DNA of 64,000 nt, taken from NCBI RefSeq assembly GCF_019317285.1, contig NZ_CP079218.1:4774001-4838000 (forward strand). The letters are read 5' to 3'. The notes under the pieces were generated by a model. It worked only from the letters and a program-made list of their open reading frames with translations, did not search any database and was not told where the DNA came from. Source of the stretch: Pedobacter sp. D749 (GTDB lineage Bacteria > Bacteroidota > Bacteroidia > Sphingobacteriales > Sphingobacteriaceae). The position numbers and the translations under genes are program-made. How positions within the stretch are numbered: the first letter of the stretch is position 1; each line of letters begins with the position of its first letter. Shown in pieces: positions 17,416 through 29,500 of this stretch.

Positions 17416-17423
17416 TGTTATTA

Positions 17424-19382
17424 CTAATATTTTAAAATGGTAAATTCTGTTCTTCTATTTTGCTGATGTTCTGCTGTAGAACAGCTCACGCCATTTGAGC
17501 AGCGGTTAAGCAAACGTGTTTCGCCATAGCCTTTGGCAGTCATCCTACTTCTCGCGATACCCCGGCTTACCAGGTAATTGACTACAGATCTTGCTCTCCG
17601 TTGAGAAAGGTCCAAGTTGTAGATATCTACACCACGACTATCTGTATGAGAAGCAAGTTCAATTTCCAGGGTAGGGTTGTCCCTCATGGTGCGGACCAGT
17701 TCATTCAATATTTTTGCCGCATCAGCCCGGATATTGTCCTTGTCAAAGTCGTAATGAATATTCGCAAGTCTCAGTGTTTTACCCTCTTCAAACAACGGCT
17801 CTAAGCGCAATTCGGCATATAAAGTATCTGATTTTGTCAGCCCTTTTGTGGTTAACATTGCTGAGTCTGCGTAGAACTTTATTTTGGTTCCAAGCACTTT
17901 ATAGTCGCTTTCTTTATCAAGCTGAAAGAAGAAGGTACCATCCTGTTCATTGATTTTTTTTGCTACGATACCTGATCCGTCCTTCGACAGGGTAACTGTC
18001 ACATCAGAAAGGCGTTCCTGAGTTTTCTTGTTAAACGCTACCCCACGTAGCGCGAGAATAATTTTCGGACGGGAATAGTTGAACGTATAGATGTCGTCAG
18101 AACCCTGTCCACCTTTACGGTTAGATGCCAGATATCCGGTAATTCCATCGGGGGTTGGCCCGGTGGTAAAGAAAGCAAAGTCATCTGCAGCAGAGTTAAC
18201 AGGATACCTTAAATTTACTGCTTTCGTCCAGTTGGATTTATTACCCTTGCTGCTGAAAATATCCAGGCCGCCCATTCCGGGCAATCCGTCTGTAGAAAAG
18301 TATAGTGTACCAGTTTCACTTACCGAAGGAAACATTTCGTTGCCAGCAGTATTTACCGATGGCCCTACATTAATAGGTTTTCCCCAGGTACCGTCAGACT
18401 GCAGGTCGCTATACCAGATATCTGTTCCGCCCAATGTTCCGGGCATATCAGACACAAAATACAGCGTTTTTTCGTCGGAACTCAGACTTGCATGACCCAC
18501 GGAGTATTCTTTAGGTTTGTTATACGCAAAAGGCTGCACCTGGTAATTCCCCGTCTGCTTATTCTTAGTGTAAATATAAAGTTCGAGGTTACTTGTTTTA
18601 TATTTTCGTTTGCCAGCTTTACCCACTTCACCCTCGCTGCCCGTGTAAGTGCGGGTAACGTAAAAAACGTTTTGGGACTTGTCCGATACGAGCGGTCCCT
18701 GATGAAACGGAGCATCATTAAGGCCTGATTTTATCACCACAGGATTAGTGAGGTTATGCTCCATATCCGACATTGAGGCATAGATTTTAAGAAAGCTATT
18801 TCCCGTCCAGCCATAAGTTTTGTTCAATCCTTTGTTTTCCGGCTCTCCGGTAAAATACACAAGTTTTCCCACAGGGTAGGCTGAGAACTCCGAAAGCGGT
18901 GTGTTTACCCCCGTTTCATTTCTAATCTGGTAGGAGAGCGGATTTGCCATCCAGGTAATGGCAGAGTCGCAACCTGCAAGTTGCAAGGCCACCTGAGGCG
19001 TAAGGCCGATCTTAGTGGCATAGTCAGCAAACACCTTTTTTGCCTCTGCGTATTTAAGATTTGCTTTCAGCATTTCGCCATAATAGAGTAGGTTGATGGC
19101 CGAACTTTCAGGCATAGCGATAACGCGCGAGTACCAGGTTTCCGCAGCCTCAAAGTCGTTCATATTGCGGTAACACAGTGCGAGATTTTCAAGGTCTTTA
19201 AGTCGCGGATTATCCTTGTCCACCAGTTTTTGGATTAGGGTGGCAGCGTTTGCATAGCTATATTGATTTAAAAGCATCTGAGCCCTTTCACGGACCCCGG
19301 GTTGTTCTTGAGCATTTGCCGATCCGAGCAGGATTGAGAGGACAACAACGACTAAACTAAATTTCCTATAATGGTTGTTCAT
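17424..19382 (-). CDS. OmpA-family outer-membrane protein with TPR and WD40-like (PD40) domains
   Basis: 652 residues with a signal peptide (1-24). In order: TPR-like helices (about 30-135), a beta-propeller of PD40 repeats (about 190-420; YFVSDMPGTLGGTDIWYS and YFSTDGLPGMGGLDIFSS are blades), a carboxypeptidase-regulatory/CNA-like beta domain (about 440-520), and a C-terminal OmpA domain (about 535-650) with ASHTDSRG and NRRTEF, which binds peptidoglycan. Such proteins accompany PorP/SprF and giant adhesins in Bacteroidota and resemble the periplasmic type IX protein PorE. It is the last gene of the adhesin operon and starts 1 nt after the stop of a 45-codon ORF. Confidence 0.88.
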   Translation of the reverse strand: MNNHYRKFSLVVVVLSILLGSANAQEQPGVRERAQMLLNQYSYANAATLIQKLVDKDNPRLKDLENLALCYRNMNDFEAAETWYSRVIAMPESSAINLLYYGEMLKANLKYAEAKKVFADYATKIGLTPQVALQLAGCDSAITWMANPLSYQIRNETGVNTPLSEFSAYPVGKLVYFTGEPENKGLNKTYGWTGNSFLKIYASMSDMEHNLTNPVVIKSGLNDAPFHQGPLVSDKSQNVFYVTRTYTGSEGEVGKAGKRKYKTSNLELYIYTKNKQTGNYQVQPFAYNKPKEYSVGHASLSSDEKTLYFVSDMPGTLGGTDIWYSDLQSDGTWGKPINVGPSVNTAGNEMFPSVSETGTLYFSTDGLPGMGGLDIFSSKGNKSNWTKAVNLRYPVNSAADDFAFFTTGPTPDGITGYLASNRKGGQGSDDIYTFNYSRPKIILALRGVAFNKKTQERLSDVTVTLSKDGSGIVAKKINEQDGTFFFQLDKESDYKVLGTKIKFYADSAMLTTKGLTKSDTLYAELRLEPLFEEGKTLRLANIHYDFDKDNIRADAAKILNELVRTMRDNPTLEIELASHTDSRGVDIYNLDLSQRRARSVVNYLVSRGIARSRMTAKGYGETRLLNRCSNGVSCSTAEHQQNRRTEFTILKY

Positions 19383-19383
19383 A

Positions 19384-19521
19384 TTAATTTTTGGTTAAAG
19401 TGATCTTAATGTGTTCTATTAATTCTACCAGGCCAATAACGAAAGCCGACACGACTAAGATGGATAATAACATCAGCCAGACCACGCCGGCTGTTGCTTT
19501 TAGGATGTAACAAAGTATCAT
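19384..19521 (-). CDS. 45-residue single-TM microprotein between porP/sprF and ompA
   Basis: An ATG at 19521 opens a 45-codon ORF ending in TAA at 19384. It starts 1 nt after the porP/sprF stop (19523) and ends 1 nt before the ompA-like ATG (19382), so it fills the 140-nt space between them exactly. The product has one hydrophobic helix (about residues 11-33: AGVVWLMLLSILVV, SAFVIGLVEL) with a short N-terminus (MILCYILKAT) and a basic C-terminus (IKITLTKN). Exact packing between two genes is the strongest argument that it is translated. The function is unknown; it may be an accessory of surface-protein export or of the envelope anchor. No family is recognised. Confidence 0.7.
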   Translation of the reverse strand: MILCYILKATAGVVWLMLLSILVVSAFVIGLVELIEHIKITLTKN

Positions 19522-19522
19522 A

Positions 19523-20536
19523 TTAAAAAAATCTTGGACTCAGTAAACGAATATCCTTCCGTGGGAAGGTCATACCGAGGGTGATCTCGTGCGTACCGTT
19601 TGAGATGCTTCCGAGCCTACTCAGCGCATAATCGTAAGAATAGCCGATGCGAAAACGTTTGTCCACATAAAATTGGGCGATGCCTGAAATTGCGTTCAAT
19701 TGACTAAGATCCTGTCCATCAGTATATTTTTTCTTCCAGGTTTTTACACCCGTGCGGTATGCCCCACCGAACCATACTTTGCCACCGAAGATGACCATTG
19801 CGCCTACATCTAAACTGGTTGGCCCTTTAAAATCCTCTTTAATCATAATACTCGGGCGCAGTTTAGTATCTTCATTCAGATCGACCAACATGCCCGTAAT
19901 CAAATACATATGACGCTGGCGCCTGATATTTTCATTACTACCATCACTCCAACGGAAGATTGCATTGTCGTAGGATTTAGAAAATAGATCCATTACAGAC
20001 GCGCCAATATAAAATTTAGGACTCGAGTAGTACACTCCAAACCTGGCATCAGGAATGATATTGCTGATTTTACCAACCGGCAGCGATTGATCACCACCAT
20101 CTACCGGGTTAAGCATGCTTCCATCTAAGCCATATTGTGTGAGGCCGACACCAACACCAAAACTTAATCTTCTTGTGTCCTCATCATTTAACCGGATTCG
20201 GTACGCATAATTGACATAAGCAGAATTTGCCGATTGCGGACCGAGCTTATCAGCCGTAATCTGTAAGCCCAGGCCCATTCTTTTCGTATACGGATCCAGA
20301 ACCCCATCGATAGAAATCTGCCCGGTCCTCGGAGCACCTTGAATCCCTGTCCATTGGCTTCTGAGGGCCATCTGGGCAAACCATTCCTCCTTATAACCGG
20401 CATAAGCAGGGTTTACGCTCAATGAATTGAAAATATATTGTGTAAACTGGATGTTCTGCTGCGCAAGAACCGGAGTAGTTCCACAACATAGCAAAGCTGC
20501 TACCAGTATTAATTTATTTATGCCTTTTATCTTCAT
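19523..20536 (-). CDS. PorP/SprF family outer-membrane protein
   Basis: 337 residues with a signal peptide ending AQQ at about 26. The start of the mature protein has the family signature: QNIQFTQYIFNSLSVNPAYAGYKEEW (residues 27-52), in particular NPAYAG. The rest alternates short beta strands with turns, as in a small barrel (TRRLSFGVGVGLTQYG, ...YYSSPKFYIGASVMDLFS). Family members work with type B CTD cargo of the type IX secretion system; SprF is needed for SprB output in Flavobacterium. It follows the adhesin gene by 35 nt and so is its likely dedicated partner. Confidence 0.92.
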   Translation of the reverse strand: MKIKGINKLILVAALLCCGTTPVLAQQNIQFTQYIFNSLSVNPAYAGYKEEWFAQMALRSQWTGIQGAPRTGQISIDGVLDPYTKRMGLGLQITADKLGPQSANSAYVNYAYRIRLNDEDTRRLSFGVGVGLTQYGLDGSMLNPVDGGDQSLPVGKISNIIPDARFGVYYSSPKFYIGASVMDLFSKSYDNAIFRWSDGSNENIRRQRHMYLITGMLVDLNEDTKLRPSIMIKEDFKGPTSLDVGAMVIFGGKVWFGGAYRTGVKTWKKKYTDGQDLSQLNAISGIAQFYVDKRFRIGYSYDYALSRLGSISNGTHEITLGMTFPRKDIRLLSPRFF

Positions 20537-20571
20537 AGCTTTTTTGATATGGCCGGTTGCCCGGCCTATAC

Positions 20572-23500
20572 TTATTTTTTAATTAAAACCCAACCTTTTT
20601 TAATCTGCTTATCGTTGCCGTTTCTCAGCGTGATCATGTAGTAATAGGTGCCTGCGTTTAGGCCCTGACCGTCCCATGTGTTTTTGTAGTTGCTGTTACG
20701 GTATACTTCATTACCCCATCTGTTAAAGATTGCTATTTCTACCTGTTGGTAGTTTTCGATACCTACGATTACGAACAGATCATTCTTTCCATCACCATTA
20801 GGCGTAAACACATTAGGTATAAAGAAGCCCGTTACATCGATAGTCGCGATAGCCACATTGGTCCAGTTTCCATTCTCGTCTTTTACGCGGTAAGTAAACT
20901 GATCTTTCCCGGTGTAGCCGCTATATGGCGTATAGATTACAGTTCCGTCAACATTAACTACCAGTGTTCCATGCGCCGGAGACGAGATAACTTCAACCGT
21001 CGATCTGTCGAATGGAGATCCGTCGATCCTGTCGTTGGTAAGTACAGGAATTGATACCGGCTTATTGTATTCCGTTTCTGCATGATCATCAATTGCGATC
21101 GGTTTAGAAGGAATCACCGTAATTGTTACCGTTGCAGTGTTAGAAACCTGACCGTTTTCATCGGTGACGGTATATGTAAAAGTATCCGTTCCGGTATATC
21201 CGTTATCAGGTGTATAATTTACTGTACCATCTGTATTCACCTTAACCGTACCATGAGCAGGATTGGTAATCACAGTTGTACTTGCAGGCACTAAAGGCTT
21301 GCTTCCAGGAAGATCATTAGTTTGAACATTGACGGTTACCGGTTTATTTTGCTGCGTTTTACCAGCGTCATCTTTCGCTACAGGCGGCTTAGCTAAAGGT
21401 GTTTCCGTAGCCGTATCATTGTCGGTATCTGTACCCGATGTGTCTTTCACATCGTTGCCTTTAGGATCTTTGGCCGTTGCCACTGCTGTGTTTGTTACCT
21501 TTCCGTTATCAATATCTGCAGCTGTAATTTTATAAGTTTCCTTATGAGTTACCGTGGCACCTGGTGCAAGTGCTCCAGGGATCACTTTTGTACCAGCAAA
21601 GATCAAAGGATCATTAAGAACAATATTGCTCAATGTTGTGTTTCCTGTATTAGTGATCGTGAAGGTGTATTCGATGTTGTTGTTTAACACGAAAGCACCC
21701 TGTACACCAGTTCCCACGTTAGTTACCTTTTTAACAAGTACCAAAGCACCAGTTTGTGGAAGTGGTGTAACCGTGCAATCCGGACAGGCAGGATCAACAG
21801 GAGGCGTACCAGGACCTGAAGGGTTACCGCTTTCAGACTGATCGGTAACGTTGTTTCCTTTAGGATCTTTACCCGTTGCTGTTGCAATGTTGTAAACAGC
21901 ACCTTTATCAATATCCGCTTGTGTTACCGTGTAAGAAGCAGTAAATGTAGTTAAGTCGGCAGCACCAGGAAGTAAAGTTACCGGACCACCGGTTACTGTT
22001 ACTTTAGGGTCAGTAATAACGATGTCACTTACCGTTACGTTACCAGTATTTTCAACTTTGAAGGTATAGCTGATCTTGTCGCCAAGGTTTACTTTACCGT
22101 CACCGTTGGTATCTGCATAAGTTCCGGTTTTAGTTAATTTAATGACCGGGGTTTGTGGAAGTGGAGTAACCGTGCAATCCGGACAGGCAGGATCAACAGG
22201 AGGCGTACCAGGACCTGAAGGATTACCACTTTCAGACTGATCGGTAACATTGTTTCCTTTAGGATCTTTACCAGTTGCTGTTGCAATGTTGTACACAGCA
22301 CCTTTATCAATATCGGCCTGTGTTACAGTATAAGAAGCAGTGAATGTATTTAAGTCGGCAGCACCAGGAAGTAATGTTACCGGTCCGCCAGTTACGGTTA
22401 CTTTAGGGTCAGTAATAACGATGTCACTCATCGTTACGTTACCAGTATTTTCAACTTTGAAAGTATAGCTGATCTTGTCGCCAAGGTTTACTTTACCGTC
22501 GCCATTGGTATCTGCATACGTTCCGGTTTTAGTTAATTTAATAACCGGGCTTTGTGGAAGTGGAGTAACCGTGCAATCCGGACAGGCAGGATCAACAGGA
22601 GGCGTACCAGGACCTGAAGGATTACCACTTTCAGATTGATCGGTAACATTGTTTCCTTTAGGATCTTTACCTGTTGCTGTTGCAATGTTGTAAACAGCGC
22701 CTTTATCAATATCGGCCTGTGTTACCGTATAAGAAGCAGTGAAGCTTGACAGGTCTGCTGCACCAGGAAGTAAAGTTACCGGGCCACCAGTTACGGTTAC
22801 TTTAGGGTCAGTAATAACGATGTCACTCACTGTTACGTTTCCAGTGTTTTCAACTTTGAAAGTATAGCTGATCTTGTCGCCAAGGTTTACTTTACCATCG
22901 CCATTGGTATCTGCGTAAGTTCCGGTTTTAGTTAATTTAATAACAGGAGTTTGTGGAAGTGGGGTAATCGTACAATCCGGACAGGCAGGATCAACAGGAG
23001 GCGTACCAGGACCTGAAGGGTTACCACTTTCAGATTGATCGGTAACATTGTTTCCTTTAGGATCTTTACCCGTTGCTGTTGCAATGTTGTACACAGCACC
23101 TTTATCAATATCGGCCTGTGTTACCGTATAAGAAGCAGTGAAGCTTGACAGGTCGGCTGCACCAGGAAGTAAAGTTACCGGGCCACCAGTTACGGTTACT
23201 TTAGGGTCAGTAATAACGATGTCACTCACTGTTACGTTTCCAGTGTTTTCAACTTTGAAAGTATAGCTGATCTTGTCGCCAAGGTTTACTTTACCATCGC
23301 CATTGGTATCTGCGTAAGTTCCGGTTTTAGTTAATTTAATAACCGGGCTTTGTGGAAGTGGTGTGATTGTACAATCCGGACAGGCAGGATCAACAGGAGG
23401 CGTACCAGGACCTGAAGGGTTACCACTTTCAGACTGATCGGTAACGTTGTTGCCTTTAGGATCTTTACCAGTTGCTGTTGCAATGTTGTAAACAGCACCT

Positions 23501-26500
23501 TTATCAATATCGGCCTGTGTTACCGTATAAGAAGCAGTAAATGTATTTAAGTCTGCTGCGCCAGGAAGTAATGTTACCGGTCCGCCAGTTACGGTTACTT
23601 TAGGGTCAGTAATAACGATGTCACTCACCGTTACGTTTCCAGTGTTTTCAACTTTGAAAGTATAGCTGATCTTGTCGCCAAGGTTTACTTTACCATCGCC
23701 ATTGGTATCTGCGTAAGTTCCGGTTTTAGTTAATTTAATAACCGGGCTTTGTGGAAGTGGTGTGATTGTACAATCCGGACAGGCAGGATCAACAGGAGGC
23801 GTACCAGGACCTGAAGGGTTACCACTTTCAGACTGATCGGTAACGTTGTTGCCTTTAGGATCTTTACCAGTTGCTGTTGCAATGTTGTACACAGCACCTT
23901 TATCAATATCGGCCTGTGTTACAGTATAAGAAGCAGTGAATGTATTTAAGTCGGCAGCACCAGGAAGTAATGTTACCGGTCCGCCAGTTACGGTTACTTT
24001 AGGGTCAGTAATAACGATGTCACTCATCGTTACGTTACCAGTATTTTCAACTTTGAAAGTATAGCTGATCTTGTCGCCAAGGTTTACTTTACCGTCGCCA
24101 TTGGTATCTGCATACGTTCCGGTTTTAGTTAATTTAATAACCGGGCTTTGTGGAAGTGGAGTAACCGTGCAATCCGGACAGGCAGGATCAACAGGAGGCG
24201 TACCAGGACCTGAAGGATTACCACTTTCAGATTGATCGGTAACATTGTTTCCTTTAGGATCTTTACCTGTTGCTGTTGCAATGTTGTAAACAGCGCCTTT
24301 ATCAATATCGGCCTGTGTTACCGTATAAGAAGCAGTGAAGCTTGACAGGTCTGCTGCACCAGGAAGTAAAGTTACCGGGCCACCAGTTACGGTTACTTTA
24401 GGGTCAGTAATAACGATGTCACTCACTGTTACGTTTCCAGTGTTTTCAACTTTGAAAGTATAGCTGATCTTGTCGCCAAGGTTTACTTTACCATCGCCAT
24501 TGGTATCTGCGTAAGTTCCGGTTTTAGTTAATTTAATAACCGGAGTTTGTGGAAGTGGAGTAACCGTGCAATCCGGACAGGCAGGATCAACAGGAGGTGT
24601 ACCAGGACCTGAAGGGTTACCACTTTCAGAATGATCGGTAACGTTGTTGCCTTTAGGATCTTTACCCGTTGCTGTTGCAATGTTGTAAACAGCACCTTTA
24701 TCAATATCCGCTTGTGTTACCGTGTAAGAAGCAGTAAATGTAGTTAAGTCGGCAGCACCAGGAAGTAAAGTTACCGGACCACCGGTTACTGTTACTTTAG
24801 GGTCAGTAATAACGATGTCACTTACCGTTACGTTACCAGTATTTTCAACTTTGAAGGTATAGCTGATCTTGTCGCCAAGGTTTACTTTACCGTCACCGTT
24901 GGTATCTGCATAAGTTCCGGTTTTAGTTAATTTAATGACCGGGGTTTGTGGAAGTGGAGTAACCGTGCAATCCGGACAGGCAGGATCAACAGGAGGCGTA
25001 CCAGGACCTGAAGGATTACCACTTTCAGACTGATCGGTAACATTGTTTCCTTTAGGATCTTTACCAGTTGCTGTTGCAATGTTGTACACAGCACCTTTAT
25101 CAATATCGGCCTGTGTTACAGTATAAGAAGCAGTGAATGTATTTAAGTCGGCAGCACCAGGAAGTAATGTTACCGGTCCGCCAGTTACGGTTACTTTAGG
25201 GTCAGTAATAACGATGTCACTCATCGTTACGTTACCAGTATTTTCAACTTTGAAAGTATAGCTGATCTTGTCGCCAAGGTTTACTTTACCGTCGCCATTG
25301 GTATCTGCATACGTTCCGGTTTTAGTTAATTTAATAACCGGGCTTTGTGGAAGTGGAGTAACCGTGCAATCCGGACAGGCAGGATCAACAGGAGGCGTAC
25401 CAGGACCTGAAGGATTACCACTTTCAGATTGATCGGTAACATTGTTTCCTTTAGGATCTTTACCTGTTGCTGTTGCAATGTTGTAAACAGCGCCTTTATC
25501 AATATCGGCCTGTGTTACCGTATAAGAAGCAGTGAAGCTTGACAGGTCTGCTGCACCAGGAAGTAAAGTTACCGGGCCACCAGTTACGGTTACTTTAGGG
25601 TCAGTAATAACGATGTCACTCACTGTTACGTTTCCAGTGTTTTCAACTTTGAAAGTATAGCTGATCTTGTCGCCAAGGTTTACTTTACCATCGCCATTGG
25701 TATCTGCGTAAGTTCCGGTTTTAGTTAATTTAATAACAGGAGTTTGTGGAAGTGGGGTAATCGTACAATCCGGACAGGCAGGATCAACAGGAGGCGTACC
25801 AGGACCTGAAGGGTTACCACTTTCAGATTGATCGGTAACATTGTTTCCTTTAGGATCTTTACCCGTTGCTGTTGCAATGTTGTACACAGCACCTTTATCA
25901 ATATCGGCCTGTGTTACCGTATAAGAAGCAGTGAAGCTTGACAGGTCGGCTGCACCAGGAAGTAAAGTTACCGGGCCACCAGTTACGGTTACTTTAGGGT
26001 CAGTAATAACGATGTCACTCACTGTTACGTTTCCAGTGTTTTCAACTTTGAAAGTATAGCTGATCTTGTCGCCAAGGTTTACTTTACCATCGCCATTGGT
26101 ATCTGCGTAAGTTCCGGTTTTAGTTAATTTAATAACCGGGCTTTGTGGAAGTGGTGTGATTGTACAATCCGGACAGGCAGGATCAACAGGAGGCGTACCA
26201 GGACCTGAAGGGTTACCACTTTCAGACTGATCGGTAACGTTGTTGCCTTTAGGATCTTTACCAGTTGCTGTTGCAATGTTGTACACAGCACCTTTATCAA
26301 TATCGGCCTGTGTTACAGTATAAGAAGCAGTGAATGTATTTAAGTCGGCAGCACCAGGAAGTAATGTTACCGGTCCGCCAGTTACGGTTACTTTAGGGTC
26401 AGTAATAACGATGTCACTCATCGTTACGTTACCAGTATTTTCAACTTTGAAAGTATAGCTGATCTTGTCGCCAAGGTTTACTTTACCGTCGCCATTGGTA

Positions 26501-29500
26501 TCTGCATACGTTCCGGTTTTAGTTAATTTAATAACCGGAGTTTGTGGAAGTGGTGTGATTGTGCAATCCGGACAGGCAGGATCAACAGGAGGCGTACCAG
26601 GACCTGAAGGGTTACCGCTTTCAGACTGATCGGTAACATTGTTTCCTTTAGGATCTTTACCCGTTGCTGTTGCAATGTTGTAAACAGCACCTTTATCAAT
26701 ATCGGCCTGTGTTACAGTATAAGAAGCAGTAAATGTATTTAAGTCTGCTGCGCCAGGAAGTAAAGTTACCGGTCCACCGGTTACGGTTACTTTAGGGTCA
26801 GTAATAACGATATCACTTACCGTTACGTTACCCGTATTTTCAACTTTGAAAGTATAGCTGATCTTGTCGCCAAGGTTTACTTTACCGTCGCCATTGGTAT
26901 CTGCATACGTTCCGGTTTTAGTTAATTTAATAACCGGAGTTTGTGGAAGTGGTGTAATTGTACAATCCGGACAGGCAGGATCAACAGGAGGCGTACCCGG
27001 ACCTGAAGGGTTACCACTTTCAGACTGATCGGTAACGTTGTTTCCTTTAGGATCTTTACCCGTTGCTGTTGCAATGTTGTAAACTGCACCTTTATCAATA
27101 TCGGCCTGTGTTACCGTATAAGAAGCAGTAAATGTAGTTAAGTCTGCTGCACCAGGAAGTAAAGTTACCGGACCACCGGTTACGGTTACTTTGGGGTCAG
27201 TAATAACGATATCGCTGACCGTTACGTTACCAGTATTTTCAACTTTGAAAGTATAGCTGATCTTGTCGCCAAGGTTTACTTTACCATCGCCATTGGTATC
27301 TGCGTAAGTTCCGGTTTTAGTTAATTTAATAACCGGGGTTTGTGTGATGATCGTTTCAGTAGGCGTATCATTTAAAGCAGTAGATCCCGAAATATCACTT
27401 ACAGGTGTATTGATTGGATCCTTAGCAGTAACAGTAGCCTGGTTTGTTACCTTACCAGCATCAACATTAGCCTGAGTAACCGTATATGTACCTGAGTAAG
27501 TCCATACTTCGCTAACACTAAGCAACTGATCGTTACCAGTATCGCCCGTAGGGCCAGTTAAGGTAACAAAAGGCAGACTTTCAGCTAAAGCGACCGTGTT
27601 CAATATTACATCCCCTTCGTTTTTGACTTTAAAGCTGTAATTAATCACATCACCAAGTTTGAAAGTGCCACCAGCACCGCTACCCGTATTCGTTATCGAT
27701 TTAACTAAAGATATTTTCGGATTGGTACCAATGGTGATCGTTACCGTAATCGGGTCAGAATCTACCAGATCGCCCGTAGTAAGTTTGTAGGTGTATGTAT
27801 CCGTACCGATATAACCATTTGTTGGCGTATAGGTAATTGTTCCATCACCATTAACCACAACAGAACCGTGCGTTGGATTAGCCACTTTACTAACAGTGGT
27901 ACCCGATGCACTGACACCATCGTTAGATTTTACAACTGTTGTAACCGGAGTGTTCAATGCAGTTAAACTAGCATCATCAACACCAACCGGTTTAATGCGG
28001 ACAGTAATTGTACCCTGATTACTTACAACACCTGCATTGTCTTTTACCGTGTATTTAACCGGCGTTGCAATACCGATAAAGGCAGGCTCAGGGTTAAAGG
28101 TAACTTGTCCAGTTGCCGGATCAACGGTATAAACACCCTGGTTGGCTACCGTAAGACTGGTACTATAGGTATTTGTTGTTGGGTTAAATAGTAAAACTGT
28201 TGTTTTATTGATTGTTGCGTTACCGTTTGGATCCGTATCGTTTGCAAGAACGTCAATAATCAAGTCAGTGTCTATAGTAGTAGATACTCCATCGTTTACA
28301 GCAACCGGAACCTGATCAACGGCAAAGTTTACCGCTGTTACATCCATGCTTAAACCAGGTATCACTACTGTAACCCGCATGTCAGGCACACCAGTTTCAA
28401 ACCCCGTCTGACTGTTGTTAACTCCAAACGCATCACCTACAGCATTCCAGCCAGTGGGTATTGTTGGCGGGATATTAGCTATTGTATTGGTTCCGTTTAC
28501 CGGCACATTAACAGTAGAAATAGCCACACTATACGTCCCCTTATTCAGGTTGGCAAATTGATAGCTGCCATCAGCGGCAACAGGCGTTTTAGCAATAATT
28601 TTATTCGTGTTATCTAATAAGTAAGCGTATAGTGGAGATCCGCCGAGCGTGTTGATTCCTGTTCCGGAGATTTGATTATCACTCAGGCCGTTTCCGTCGT
28701 TAATCACATTTCCAGAAATTGACGGACCAATAATATCTTTCAGCTTGTAATCTTCTGTTTCACCATCGGCAGCGAACGACGTACTTCGCTCATCTACCGG
28801 CGTAGCAGGATCATCAATTAGAGTACTTGTTGTTATTCTGATCCGTGCATAGAGCGGCCCGGTTTTGATGTCATTAATAAAAGACGCATTAGGATAAGTA
28901 AGCGTTACTGTATAATTGGAAGCATTGGCCGGAACAGTAACACTGATCATTTCATTGGGAGAAAAAATACCATCCCCATCAAAGTCGACCCACCCACGTA
29001 CCACAGCAGGTACGTTTTTAGTATTAGTAACCGGAAATCTAATGACATAATCCCCAGCCTGATTCACCTTAACGTCGGCTAATGCCGAAGCATCAATCGT
29101 GTTTTCATCATTATTCTGCGTATTGTTATCTGCATTAGCCAGGGGCCCATGAGCACCCAGACCATCCGCATCTACATTTGGCGAACCGATATACACTGTA
29201 GCCTCAGGCGTTAATGGTGTAGTAGGGTAATTAACAGTGGCATAATCGCCGTCACCAGGAAAATAATCGGTGATCAAAAATTTATCAATATAATGGCCAA
29301 CTTTATCACCATAAGAAATCGGGGCATCCCCAAGATCAAAAGGCAAGACAAAACCGATAGCCATGGCGGTAATACCAGAACCTTTCATCTCTACATCCAG
29401 CAGGTTGCTTGCATTGTGGGCAAACATAACTGCCTGGATACCAAAATTGCCTGGCGTAAGGTTAGCAGAAAGTTTAAATTTCTTACCTGCATTAGAGAGC

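Noticed and set aside
21329-21841. Several plus-strand ORFs with alanine- and valine-rich translations inside the adhesin gene
   Set aside because: Antisense reading of the repeat-rich gene; they have no start signals or known domains.
21754-27339. Regular repeats that at first look resemble a CRISPR-like or satellite array
   Set aside because: The period is 399 bp, fully in frame within one 3186-codon gene, with no unique spacers; it is a protein repeat.
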